From Planctomycetia bacterium (GTDB taxonomy: Bacteria > Planctomycetota > Planctomycetia > Pirellulales > UBA1268), in contig BJHK01000002.1 in assembly GCA_014192425.1 (NCBI GenBank), positions 174,147 through 238,146 of the forward strand: a stretch of 64,000 bases of DNA. Direction: 5' to 3'. Position 1 is the stretch's first letter; the number at the start of each line of letters is the position of its first letter. This document shows, piece by piece, positions 24,058 to 32,807 of this stretch. A model generated the notes under the pieces. That model saw nothing but the letters and a program-made list of their open reading frames with translations. It ran no database searches and was not told the DNA's origin. A program made the translations under genes and the position numbers.

Positions 24058-26349
24058 TCAGCCGGCCGGTGCCGCGCCGGCGTTGGCAAGCGAGTCGCCG
24101 GTCCGCCGGCCGAGATCGAGGCAGGCTGCCACGTCGAGAAGCAGGCAGACAGACCCGTCACCGAGGATACTCGCTCCCCCGAGCCCGCGGATATGGATGA
24201 AGTTCTCGTCGAGCGGCTTGACGACGAGGTCCCGCCCCCCGAGCACCTCGTCCACCCGGAGGCCGACCGCGCGGCTGCCGGACTGGAGCACGGCGACGTG
24301 CCCGCCGTCAGCCGCGGCCGGCGCGGCCTTCGGCCAGGTGAACAGGTCAGCGATGCCCAGGAGCGGGAGCAGTTCACCGCGGATGTCGCAGACCCGCCGC
24401 CCTTCGACGACGACGCTGCGCTGGCCGGCGGCGTGCGTGATCTCCCGGACATGCTCGACGGGCACGGCCAGCACCCCTTGTGGCAGACGAAACACCATGC
24501 ACCGCGCGATCGTCAGCGTGAGCGGAAGGCGGATCGTGAACCGCGTCCCCCGGCCGGGCCTGGTATCGACCTCGATCGTGCCGTTGAGGCCGTTGATCCG
24601 CGTCCGCACGATGTCCATGCCCACGCCGCGGCCCGAGATGTCGGAGACCGCCGCGGCCGTGCTGAATCCGGGCTCGAAGATCAGGGCGATCGCTTCGTCG
24701 TCCGAAAGGGCATCGGCCGTCACGGCGGCGATCACGCCCCGTTCCCGGGCCACCTGCCGGACCCGCGCGACGTCGATGCCGCCGCCGTCGTCCTCGACCG
24801 TGATGAAGACGTTGTTGCCCCGGTGGGCGGCCGAGAGCCGCACCGTCGCAACCTCGGGCTTGCCCCGGGCCTGGCGGACCGCGGCCGACTCGACGCCGTG
24901 GTCGATGCAGTTTCTCAACAGGTGCGTGAGCGGATCCCCGATCTCGTCGATCATCCGCTTGTCGAGTTCGGTCTTCTCGCCGACGACCTCGAGTTTCACC
25001 CGCTTCCTGAGGTCGTTGGCCATGTCGCGGACCGACCGCTTGAAGCGATTGAAGAGCGGGCCCACCGGCACCATCCGCGTGTTGAGCACGCCGCGCTGCA
25101 GGCTGGTGGAGACCCGCGTCAGCTGGTCGAGGGCCGCCGCCAGTTCGCCGAAGGCCTGCGCGCGTTCCTCCTGGAGCCGCGCCTGATCCTCGATCGCGGC
25201 CAGCTGCTCCTCGATCGCCAGCCGTTCCGGACGGCCGCCGGGCCCGCGGTCACCCTGCCCGCGCAACAGGTCGCGGATCGCCTCGGCGGCGGCCTGCGAC
25301 CGGGTGACCCCGCGGGACTTGCGGAACGCCGGGGCGAGTTCGCCGGCGAGCTGCGTGAGCCGGGCCCGGTTGACGACGAGCTCGCCGGTGAGATTGAGGA
25401 GCACGTCGAGCCGATCGACGCCGACCCGCACGGTCTCCGCCAACGACGTGACCGGGACGGACTGACTGCCGGCATCGTCGCTGCCGGTTTCCGGTGCCGA
25501 CGGCGGTGCCGGGGCCGGGATCGGCGCGGCACCCGCCCCCGGCACCAACGCCGTCGCGGGCTCGCGGCCCGCCTCGGCGGCGGCCGCCGGCTCGATGTCG
25601 AGCCGTTCGACGCCGTCGATGCCGGCCGTCTCTGCGATCGCAGCCCGGTCGGCGGCAGAGATGAAGATGATCTCGATGGCCGTCAGGCCAGGATGCTCCG
25701 CGAGCGCCTCCCGCGGCGGCTGGCAGTCGCGGATCGTGCCGAGGGCGGCGAGGCGGGTGAGGAGCAGTTCGGCCTTGAGCTCCGCCATCGGCAGCCCCGC
25801 CCGAAGACGCACGCCGAGCCGCCAGGCGGACGCCGCGGCTGAAGACTGGGCCGGCGGCGGCGCCGTCACCTGCTGCGGCGCGGTGATCGGCGCACTGGTG
25901 ACCGGGGCCGCCGGGGATGCGGTCGCCGCCGGAGCCGTCGTCTCCAAGCCCACGACATCGTCAAGCAGCGGGCCGGCGGCCGTGATCGCCTCCCCTACCT
26001 GCAGCCGACGGTTCGCGTCGCGCAGGTAATCGACGCAGCGGAGCACGACGTTCATCGTCTCCGTGTCGAGAACCCGGCGGCCGGACCGCAGCCGCTCGAA
26101 GTGACTTTCCAGGTGATGGGTGAGCGCGGTGACCTTGTCGAGCCCGAGCAGGCCGGAGGCACCCTTGATGGAGTGGATCAGCCGAAAGGCCTCGTTGAGG
26201 CCCGTGGCGTTCGCGGGCTGGGCCTCCAGCCCGAGGAGCGTCTCCACGAGCGCGTCGAGATTCTCGTTCGTCTCGTCGAGATACAGCCGAAGGAATTCCG
26301 CCATTTCATCGGCGGACAAACCGTTTCGGAACGAGGATGACTGGGCCAT
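24058..26349 (-). CDS. cheA: CheA chemotaxis histidine kinase
   Basis: 763 residues from the ATG at 26349; an upstream GTG at 26379 overlapping the cheR stop (GTGA) is an alternative. Domains in order: HPt with H59 in RLIHSIKGASGLLG; a linker and P2-like region (about 170-270); the P3 dimerisation helices (VDRLDVLLNLTGELVVNRAR, 330-440); HATPase with LLRNCIDHGVES (N box), VEDDGGGIDV (G1) and GRGVGMDIVR (G2); and a C-terminal CheW-like domain (640-763). All kinase boxes look intact. It would phosphorylate CheY and CheB in response to the adjacent PAS receptor. The sensor lies immediately upstream in the same series, so this is a self-contained pathway. Confidence 0.95.
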   Translation of the reverse strand: MAQSSSFRNGLSADEMAEFLRLYLDETNENLDALVETLLGLEAQPANATGLNEAFRLIHSIKGASGLLGLDKVTALTHHLESHFERLRSGRRVLDTETMNVVLRCVDYLRDANRRLQVGEAITAAGPLLDDVVGLETTAPAATASPAAPVTSAPITAPQQVTAPPPAQSSAAASAWRLGVRLRAGLPMAELKAELLLTRLAALGTIRDCQPPREALAEHPGLTAIEIIFISAADRAAIAETAGIDGVERLDIEPAAAAEAGREPATALVPGAGAAPIPAPAPPSAPETGSDDAGSQSVPVTSLAETVRVGVDRLDVLLNLTGELVVNRARLTQLAGELAPAFRKSRGVTRSQAAAEAIRDLLRGQGDRGPGGRPERLAIEEQLAAIEDQARLQEERAQAFGELAAALDQLTRVSTSLQRGVLNTRMVPVGPLFNRFKRSVRDMANDLRKRVKLEVVGEKTELDKRMIDEIGDPLTHLLRNCIDHGVESAAVRQARGKPEVATVRLSAAHRGNNVFITVEDDGGGIDVARVRQVARERGVIAAVTADALSDDEAIALIFEPGFSTAAAVSDISGRGVGMDIVRTRINGLNGTIEVDTRPGRGTRFTIRLPLTLTIARCMVFRLPQGVLAVPVEHVREITHAAGQRSVVVEGRRVCDIRGELLPLLGIADLFTWPKAAPAAADGGHVAVLQSGSRAVGLRVDEVLGGRDLVVKPLDENFIHIRGLGGASILGDGSVCLLLDVAACLDLGRRTGDSLANAGAAPAG

Positions 26350-26375
26350 CGCTGGACCGACCGCGGGGGGCCGGC

Positions 26376-27206
26376 TCACGGTTTCTGGTAGAGGAAGGGG
26401 GATTGTTTGCGGAGCGGGGCGACCATGTCGTGGATCCCGTCGGCGGGACCGACCACGAGGAATCCGCCCGGGGCAAGCGCTTCCACGAGGTGCCGACAGG
26501 CCTTCGCCTTCGACTCACGATCGAAATAGATCATCACGTTGCGGATGAAGATGCAGTCCTGACGCGGACCGGGCAGCGGCTCGAGGAGGTTGTGCCGCCG
26601 GAACTCGCACCAGGCCCGCAGCGGCTGCGCGACGGTCCACTCCTCGCCCTCGGCCGTCGTCGTGAAGCAGCGCCGCAGCCGGGCCGGGGAGACGTGTTCC
26701 AGCGACCGCTTCTGGTACCGGGCCCGGCGGGCCGCGGCCAGCGCCGTCTCGCTGATGTCGGTGCCGAGCAGCGCGATCTGCCAGCCCGCCAGCCGGCCGG
26801 CCGCCTCGGCGAGGCAGATGGCGACCGAATACAGTTCCTCCCCCGAACTGCAGGCCGCCGACCAGATCCGCAGGGAGCGGTCGTGCCGGCCCGCCGCAGC
26901 CCGGGCCAGCAGGTCGTCGAGGAAGCCGCCGGCGAGCCATTCGAAGTGGCTCTCCGTGCGGAAGAAATGCGTCTCGTTGGTGGTGACGGCGTCGATGAAC
27001 TGCTCCAGCTCGCCCGGCAGCCGCCGCGCCGTCAGCAGCCGGTAGTAGTCTTCGAACGACTCCAGACCGTGCGACTTGAGCCGGCGCCGGATCCGGTTGC
27101 TGAGCAGGGTGATCTTGCCATCCTGCATGTGGATGCCCGTCTCGCGGTAGATGAACTGCCGGAACCGGGCAAACTGCTCCGGCGTCAGCTTGGTCAGTTC
27201 CCACAC
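26376..27206 (-). CDS. cheR: CheR receptor methyltransferase
   Basis: 276 residues, normal length. N-terminal helical domain (FARFRQFIYRETGIHMQDGK, then LLSNRIRRRLKSHGLESFED) and SAM-binding domain: TTNETHFFRTESHFEWL, the Gly-rich-like SAACSSGEELYSVAICLAEA, LLGTDISETALAAARRARY, and FIRNVMIYFDRESK. These are all standard CheR blocks. It transfers methyl groups from SAM to Glu residues of the receptor signalling domain. It sits 24 bp after the mcp gene and just before cheA. The antagonist CheB is encoded divergently at 29686. Confidence 0.96.
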   Translation of the reverse strand: MWELTKLTPEQFARFRQFIYRETGIHMQDGKITLLSNRIRRRLKSHGLESFEDYYRLLTARRLPGELEQFIDAVTTNETHFFRTESHFEWLAGGFLDDLLARAAAGRHDRSLRIWSAACSSGEELYSVAICLAEAAGRLAGWQIALLGTDISETALAAARRARYQKRSLEHVSPARLRRCFTTTAEGEEWTVAQPLRAWCEFRRHNLLEPLPGPRQDCIFIRNVMIYFDRESKAKACRHLVEALAPGGFLVVGPADGIHDMVAPLRKQSPFLYQKP

Positions 27207-27230
27207 GGGCCGCTCCCTCGCTGACGCACG

Positions 27231-28940
27231 TCAGACCGTGAACCGCTTGACGAGGTTCCGCAGCCCCTGGGCCTGGGCTCCGAGTTCCTCGGCGCTGGCG
27301 GCCATCTCCTCCGCCGAGGCGGCGTTCGCCTCGGTCGTCTGCGACACCGAGCGGATCGCCATCTTCACCTCGCTGGCGCTGGCCGCCTGGGACTCGGTTG
27401 CCGAGGCGATGGCGTGGATGCCCGTGGCGGTCGTGGCGACGGCGGCCACGATCGCCTCCAGCGAATGGCCGACCTTTTCCGAAAGCCCCGCCCCCTCCTG
27501 CACCCGCTTGGTGGACTCCTTGATCAGGGCCGTGATCTCCTTGGCCGCCTCGCTGGCCCGCTCGGCGAGCTTGCGGACTTCGTCGGCGACCACGGCGAAG
27601 CCCAGGCCATGCTCGCCGGCCCGCGCCGCCTCGATGGCGGCGTTGAGCGCCAGCAGGTTGGTCTGGCTGGCGATGTCGCCGATCACCTGGATGATGTCGG
27701 TGATCTGCTCGGACGACTTGCGGATCAGTCCCATCGACTCGATCGCCGCGGTGACGGCATTGCCGCCAACCTGGGCCATCCGCTTCGTCTCCTCCGCCTG
27801 TCCGCGGGAATCGGCCGCCCCCTTCGAGATGGCGTCGATCGAGCCCACGAACTGCTCGACCGCCGCGGTCATCTCCTCGACGCTCGCCGCCTGCGACTGG
27901 GCGCCCTCGCTGAGACCGCTCGAGCTCTCCGCGATCATCCGCGCCCCCTCGTTCTGCTGATCGGCGGCCTCGGAGATCTGGCGGACGAGATCCCGCAGTT
28001 CCTGGAACATGGCGTTTGCCCGGGCGGCGAGCCGGCCCATGTCGTCAGCGCCGTCGAAGTCGATCGTGCGGGAAAGATCTCCCTGCGCGACCGCCTCGAA
28101 GACATCGACGACCGCCTTGACCTTGTGCTCCAGATCCTCCTGGTTGCGGACGATCTCGTGCTGCTGGGCCTCCTCGCGTTCGCGGCTCCGGACCTGGGCG
28201 GTGATCAACTCCCAGGTGATCATCGGCCCGAGGTAGGCGCCGCTGCGGTCCCGGACCGCCGACGCCGTCAGGTCGACCCACTCGTCGCCGAGGGGAAACG
28301 AGGTGCGGTGCGGAAGATTCCCCGGATCGGCGAGCAACGCCCGCTGGTGCTCGGGCCGCTTGTGGAATATGTCGAACGACCGACCCACCACCTCTTCGGC
28401 CCGGCAGGGGAGGAATTTTTCCAGCCGGCGCAGGGACGTCATCGAGGCGGGATTCGCGTACACGATCGTGCCCGTGAGATCGGCGAGCATGAGGCCGACG
28501 GAGGTGTTTTCCACCATCTGCCAGAACCGCTGCTGAATCGCCCGGTCGGCGTCGCGCTCGATCCGGTCAGCGGTGACGTCGATGGCATATTTCACGACAC
28601 CCTTGACCACGCCCCGGGCACCGATGACCGGGCTGTAGGTGCCGCGAATCCAGACCCGCTGCCCGTCCTTGGCCACCCGGCAGAATTCGCCATTCATGAA
28701 CTCTCCGCCCCGCAGCCGGGCCCAGAAGTCGCGATACGCCTGGCTGGCCCGGGCGGCGTCATCCACGAACATCTCGTGATGGCGGCCGCGGACCTCGGCG
28801 AGGCTGTAGCCCAGCAGGGCGAGGAACACGTCGTTGGCGTCGATGATCGTGCCGTCGGGCGCGAACTCCACGCGGGCGAGCGAGCGGTCGAGGGCGGCCT
28901 TGATGCCGGCCGGCGTGAACGAGCGGAGGGTCGGGGCCAT
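27231..28940 (-). CDS. Soluble PAS-PAS methyl-accepting chemotaxis protein
   Basis: 569 residues from 28940, one base after the cheW stop. There is no transmembrane segment: the first 25 residues are polar, and two PAS domains follow ([20 protein letters not shown], 20-130; [20 protein letters not shown], 150-280). A short HAMP-like stretch ([20 protein letters not shown]) leads to the coiled-coil signalling domain with its conserved hairpin [20 protein letters not shown] and [20 protein letters not shown]. The Gln/Glu-rich helices carry likely methylation sites, and CheD gives a way to deamidate Gln sites. It is a cytoplasmic receptor; the PAS domains could bind a cofactor or sense redox or metabolic state, but no haem or flavin ligand can be told from the sequence. 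Confidence 0.93.
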   Translation of the reverse strand: MAPTLRSFTPAGIKAALDRSLARVEFAPDGTIIDANDVFLALLGYSLAEVRGRHHEMFVDDAARASQAYRDFWARLRGGEFMNGEFCRVAKDGQRVWIRGTYSPVIGARGVVKGVVKYAIDVTADRIERDADRAIQQRFWQMVENTSVGLMLADLTGTIVYANPASMTSLRRLEKFLPCRAEEVVGRSFDIFHKRPEHQRALLADPGNLPHRTSFPLGDEWVDLTASAVRDRSGAYLGPMITWELITAQVRSREREEAQQHEIVRNQEDLEHKVKAVVDVFEAVAQGDLSRTIDFDGADDMGRLAARANAMFQELRDLVRQISEAADQQNEGARMIAESSSGLSEGAQSQAASVEEMTAAVEQFVGSIDAISKGAADSRGQAEETKRMAQVGGNAVTAAIESMGLIRKSSEQITDIIQVIGDIASQTNLLALNAAIEAARAGEHGLGFAVVADEVRKLAERASEAAKEITALIKESTKRVQEGAGLSEKVGHSLEAIVAAVATTATGIHAIASATESQAASASEVKMAIRSVSQTTEANAASAEEMAASAEELGAQAQGLRNLVKRFTV

Positions 28941-28941
28941 G

Positions 28942-29469
28942 TCAGGGGGTTCCGGGCGGGGCGGGGCTGGGGCTTGGGTGCGGCAGACCGGCGGGGTGCA
29001 CGACGTCGAGTTGGGCCGGTTCGAGCAGCGTATCGACGTCGAGAATGATGCACAGCGCGTCGCCGTCGCGGGCGAAGCCCGTGACGGCACTGCGGCCGCC
29101 GGCGGACACCGCCTCGGGGGGCGGCTGGATCTGCTCGGCCGCGATCCGCATGACCCGCGACACCGAGTCCACGAGGCAGCCCATGATCCGCGACCCGACG
29201 GCGACGACGATGGTCCGGGTCTCGGCGTCGATCGGCCGGCGCGGCAGGCCGAAGAGGACGCGGAGATTGACGATCGGGATGATCGTGCCCCGCAGGTTGC
29301 TCACGCCCTCGACGGCGGCGGGCACGTCGGGCAGCTGGGCGACCCGCGTGGGAATCACGATCTCGCGGATGCGATCGATGCGGAACGCGTACGCCTGGCC
29401 CGCCAGTTCGAAGCCCACGAACTGCACGGTGCGGCTGGCGGTCGGCGGGGCGGTGGGCAGGGATTCCAT
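28942..29469 (-). CDS. cheW: CheW coupling protein
   Basis: 175 residues. Start at 29469 ([20 protein letters not shown]). The CheW core is plain: [20 protein letters not shown], then [20 protein letters not shown], and [20 protein letters not shown]. It ends in a Pro-rich tail. It couples the receptor to CheA. It is the first gene of the minus-strand che series; its stop precedes the mcp start by one base. The 216-bp gap to the divergent cheB start contains the presumed promoters for both directions. Confidence 0.95.
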   Translation of the reverse strand: MESLPTAPPTASRTVQFVGFELAGQAYAFRIDRIREIVIPTRVAQLPDVPAAVEGVSNLRGTIIPIVNLRVLFGLPRRPIDAETRTIVVAVGSRIMGCLVDSVSRVMRIAAEQIQPPPEAVSAGGRSAVTGFARDGDALCIILDVDTLLEPAQLDVVHPAGLPHPSPSPAPPGTP

Positions 29470-29685
29470 GCGTCGTGGGTCGCTTGTGGGTGCAGAGGAT
29501 CCGGCAACGTTCGCACCGCCGGGGGATCCCCGTCCTGCAGCAAAGAGGATATAGCCTCGAAAGTGGTGCCGTTCAACTTTTGCCAGCCGGAACGTCCGCT
29601 GGCCTCGGCATGTCCGGCATATCCGCTGCCACGCGACCGGCCTGCGGCCTGCCGGCGGGTCCGAGCCCGGGGTAGGATGTTCCGC
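29470..29685. promoter_or_regulatory. Divergent cheW/cheB intergenic region
   Basis: The only sizeable gap in the che locus, between the starts at 29469 (minus) and 29686 (plus), so both promoters should be here. I see no confident -35/-10 or sigma-54 motif. Direct GGATCC copies near 29491 and 29523 are the only repeats noticed. Confidence 0.35.
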
Positions 29686-30744
29686 ATGAGCCTGCGCCGT
29701 CTTTCCGTCGTCGTCGCCGAAGATTCCGCCCTCTATCGCCAGATGCTGCTGAACGTCCTGCAGCGGATCCCGGGCGTCGAGGTGGTGGGCGTGGCCGCGG
29801 ACGGGATCGAGGCCCTGGCCAAGGTCGTCGAGTTCCAGCCCGACGTCCTCACGCTGGACGTGCAGATGCCGCAGCTCGATGGGCTCGGCGTGCTCCGCGA
29901 GCTGCGCCGCCGCGGCAGCCGCACGAAGGCGATCATGGTCAGCAGCCTGACGGCCGCCGGCGCCCCGACCACGGTCGAGGCGCTGTTGGAGGGGGCCTTC
30001 GACGTCGTGCCGAAGCCCGTCGGCGTCGATCCCCACGTCGCCCGCGTTGCCATCCACGAGGCCCTCGTCGAGAAGCTGGCCGCGGTCGCCGACACGCTGC
30101 TTGGCCCGACCGCGACCGAGGGGAGTGCCGGTCCGGCCCCGGATCGGGTTGGAAGCCGGGCCATCGACGCCGTCGCGATCGGCACGTCCACCGGTGGACC
30201 GCAGGCTCTGCGGAGCCTGATCCCGGCGCTGCCGGCGGATTTGCCGGTGCCGCTGTTCGTCGTCCAGCACATGCCCGCCGGATTCACCGCTTCGCTGGCC
30301 GCACGGCTCGACGACCTTGCCCCGCTGCGGGTCGTGGAGGCGGTCCATGGCATGCCCGTCACGGCCGGCTGCGTGCACGTGGCGGCCGGCGGCTGGCATC
30401 TGACGGTCGACCGGCAGCGGGAGGCCGTGCAGTGCGTGCTCGACGCCGGCCCGCTCCGGCTCGGCTGCCGGCCGTCGTTCGACTCGCTCCTGGAATCGCT
30501 GGTGCCCGTCTACGGCTCCCGGCTGATGGCAGTCGTGCTCACCGGCATGGGGCACGACAGTTTGGCCGGCTGTCGTGTGGTGAAGGCCGCCGGCGGCTTC
30601 GTCGTCGCCCAGTCGGCCGCGGGCTGCACGGTGTACGGCATGCCGAAGGCGGTCGCCGCGGCGGGTCTGGCCGACGCGGTGTTGCCGCTGGAATCGATTC
30701 CGGCCGCGATCACGGCCTGTGTCCGCGGCCGCAGCCCCCGCTGA
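29686..30744 (+). CDS. cheB: CheB receptor methylesterase
   Basis: 352 residues. Start at 29686 (MSLRRLSVVVAEDSALYRQM), preferred over a Met three codons earlier because of AGGA spacing. Receiver domain with acidic pocket E12-D13, phospho-acceptor D58 (LTLDVQMPQLDG) and KP in VVPKPVG. Linker of about 45 residues, then the CheB esterase: Ser in VAIGTSTGGPQALRS, His in FVVQHMPAGFTASL, Asp in VLTGMGHDSLAGC. It removes methyl groups added by CheR. It is divergent from the other che genes, so its expression may be set separately. Complete and of normal length. Confidence 0.95.
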   Translation: MSLRRLSVVVAEDSALYRQMLLNVLQRIPGVEVVGVAADGIEALAKVVEFQPDVLTLDVQMPQLDGLGVLRELRRRGSRTKAIMVSSLTAAGAPTTVEALLEGAFDVVPKPVGVDPHVARVAIHEALVEKLAAVADTLLGPTATEGSAGPAPDRVGSRAIDAVAIGTSTGGPQALRSLIPALPADLPVPLFVVQHMPAGFTASLAARLDDLAPLRVVEAVHGMPVTAGCVHVAAGGWHLTVDRQREAVQCVLDAGPLRLGCRPSFDSLLESLVPVYGSRLMAVVLTGMGHDSLAGCRVVKAAGGFVVAQSAAGCTVYGMPKAVAAAGLADAVLPLESIPAAITACVRGRSPR

Positions 30745-30795
30745 CGACCGCGACCGCAGGTCGAAAGCCGGCCCACGAACTGGATCGGCGGGCGT

Positions 30796-31043
30796 CGATC
30801 GAGCGGGGGAAACCGCGGCCGGTGCTCAACGGGGCAGGCTCGGTGCTGGGGATTCCTTCGAAAGTCATCCTCTGGGACCATCGCGCCGACAATCACGCCG
30901 TCTCGGCGGCGACGGAGGAGTCGATCCGCCGCTATCTCGACGCCAACGATCTGGACCACGTGAAGGTGCGGATCAACCAGTACGCCCCGCTCGATGACTG
31001 GCGGAGACTGCGGGCCAACAAGACCGTCGGCTGGGGGTATCGC
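30796..31043 (+). pseudogene. Internal fragment of a planctomycete membrane/peptidase-like protein
   Basis: The plus-strand frame reads SIERGKPRPVLNGAGSVLGI, PSKVILWDHRADNHAVSAAT, EESIRRYLDANDLDHVKVRI and NQYAPLDDWRRLRANKTVGW. It resembles, from memory, the N-terminal part of a planctomycete protein family in which this segment leads to a membrane stretch and a metallopeptidase-like region (NPYTN...LYSD). Here it has neither a start codon with ribosome site nor the rest: after GWGYRYT the text degenerates and stops at 31097. Best seen as a remnant left where the AMP-ligase/exporter pair begins. Confidence 0.4.
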
Positions 31044-31130
31044 TACACGCGCCCATCGGCATGGCGTGTTTCACAGCCGTGCCGACGGCGATCATGAAGC
31101 CGATCACGTGGTCGCGACAAGCCTCCTGTC

Positions 31131-32669
31131 TCAGAGTTCCCGGCCGTCGCCGAAGTCGGCCATCCACACCAACCGAGCGCGGTCGAGTTTGCCCTGGGCT
31201 GTGAGTGGCCAGCGGTCGACGCGAAAAAAGCTGACGGGCACCGAAAGCGGTTCCAGGCGGGCGGCGGCCCAGGCGGCCAAGGCCTCCGCGCCGGGATCGA
31301 CGGCGCTGGGGCGGAGTTCGTAGAACGCCACGGGCACCTGGCCCTCGCGTTCATCCGCGGCCCCCACCACCGCGGCGGTCGCCACGCCGGGATGCGAGAG
31401 GATCGCGTCCTCCACCATCGCCGGGGCCACCTTGAACCCCCCGCGCGAGATCATGTCCTTCTGCCTGCCCGCGAACCAGAGGAAGCCATCTTCGTCGGTC
31501 GAGGCCAGGTCCTCGGTGTCGAGCCAGCCCGACCTGAGCATCCGATGCGTGGCCAGCGTGTCGTTCCAGTAGCCGACCATCATGTCGGGGGTGCGCACGA
31601 GAACCCGTCCCACCTCGCCCGGAGGCGTGTCCGCGCCGCTCTCGGTCACCACCCGCACCGCGACGCCCATCATCGCCTGCCCGATCGACCCCGGCTTGGA
31701 AGGGCCGTGCGGCGGGCTGATGCAATAAAAGCCCGTTTCCGTCATGCCGCAGATTTCGAGCAACGGCTTGCGCACCACATCCTTCATAAGCGCATGGACT
31801 GCAGCCGGGCATGTGTCACCACCCACGATCCAGTATCGCAGTCGGCTGAAATCGGCCGCCCGCGCCGCGGCGTGCTCGAGAAGGCCGCGCGTCAGGCTCG
31901 GAGGCGTGAGCAGATACGTGGGGCGAGAGTCCGCATGGGCCTGCCAAAAGGACCCCGCGTCATGGCGATCCAGGAGCGTGATGCTTCCCCCGACACAGAG
32001 CATCGGCATCAGCTGGCCGAGCATGAACACCGGCCGGCCGATGCTCACGCACGCCAGCGTGGCATCGTCGGCCGTAAGCGTCAGTTCGTCGATGAACAGC
32101 CGCACGCGGTGAGTCATGCGACCCTGGGTGTGGGCCACACCCTTGGGCCGCGCCGTGGTCCCTGACGTGTAGACCAACAGCCCGATCGGATCCGACGCCA
32201 GGCCCGGGGACATCGCTGGCGTCGCGGCGGGGCCGGCGAGCAGGTGCCCAAACGGCACAGCGCCCGCAGGCGGCTCGTCCGGAACGTCGCCGCAGAGCAC
32301 GACAGCGTCGAGTTGATCACGGGCCTCCGCTGTCACGGCACCGAGCAATGCCGGCGACGTGACGAGCATGCGGCCGCCGCTGTGCCTGAGGATGTACTCC
32401 ACCTGCGGCGGGGCGAACGTGGGAGACAGTGGCACGGCGATGAGGCCGGCCTTCGCGGCGGCCAGGATCGAGATCGCCAGTTCCACGCCGTTGGGCAGCA
32501 GGAAGGCCACGCGATCCTGGCCGGTCAGTCCCAGCGACATGAAACCGTGGGCGACCCGGGCGACGCGATCGGCGAGATCGGCATACGAAAGCGAACCGGC
32601 GGAGCTGTGGATCGCGACGGCGTGCGGCGCTCTCGCCGCCGCATCGTCGAGCATGGCGGCCAACGTCAT
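31131..32669 (-). CDS. AMP-binding acyl/aryl-CoA ligase-like enzyme
   Basis: 512 residues; AGGA upstream of the ATG at 32669. Class I adenylate-forming enzyme motifs are complete: P-loop LLVYTSGTTARPKGVAHTQG, A5-type ICGMTETGFY, A7/A8 YWNDTLATHRMLRSGWLDTE and FAGRQKDMISRGGFKVAPAM, and the C-terminal catalytic Lys in LTAQGKLDRARL. There is no carrier-protein domain, so CoA ligase or stand-alone adenylation are both possible; substrate unknown. It is divergent from an MFS exporter gene (138 bp between starts), an arrangement often seen when an activating enzyme and a transporter handle the same small acid. The pair is flanked by gene debris on both sides, which hints at acquisition. Confidence 0.9.
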   Translation of the reverse strand: MTLAAMLDDAAARAPHAVAIHSSAGSLSYADLADRVARVAHGFMSLGLTGQDRVAFLLPNGVELAISILAAAKAGLIAVPLSPTFAPPQVEYILRHSGGRMLVTSPALLGAVTAEARDQLDAVVLCGDVPDEPPAGAVPFGHLLAGPAATPAMSPGLASDPIGLLVYTSGTTARPKGVAHTQGRMTHRVRLFIDELTLTADDATLACVSIGRPVFMLGQLMPMLCVGGSITLLDRHDAGSFWQAHADSRPTYLLTPPSLTRGLLEHAAARAADFSRLRYWIVGGDTCPAAVHALMKDVVRKPLLEICGMTETGFYCISPPHGPSKPGSIGQAMMGVAVRVVTESGADTPPGEVGRVLVRTPDMMVGYWNDTLATHRMLRSGWLDTEDLASTDEDGFLWFAGRQKDMISRGGFKVAPAMVEDAILSHPGVATAAVVGAADEREGQVPVAFYELRPSAVDPGAEALAAWAAARLEPLSVPVSFFRVDRWPLTAQGKLDRARLVWMADFGDGREL

Positions 32670-32807
32670 GGGTGGTCCTGCTTTCGCGTGCGAAGACGTT
32701 ACTTTTTACCAGAGTCCGCGCTGGTGTTGAGGGCGATGTGCGGGGTCTGCTAGCCTCCCTTCGGCCGGCAGGGCGAAGATGCCGCGGATTCCCGCGGCCG
32801 CCCTGCG

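Noticed and set aside
23396-25842. Long plus-strand open frames across cheC and cheA
   Set aside because: Both are antisense to genes with complete family motifs and read as Arg/Gly/Asp-rich shadow protein.
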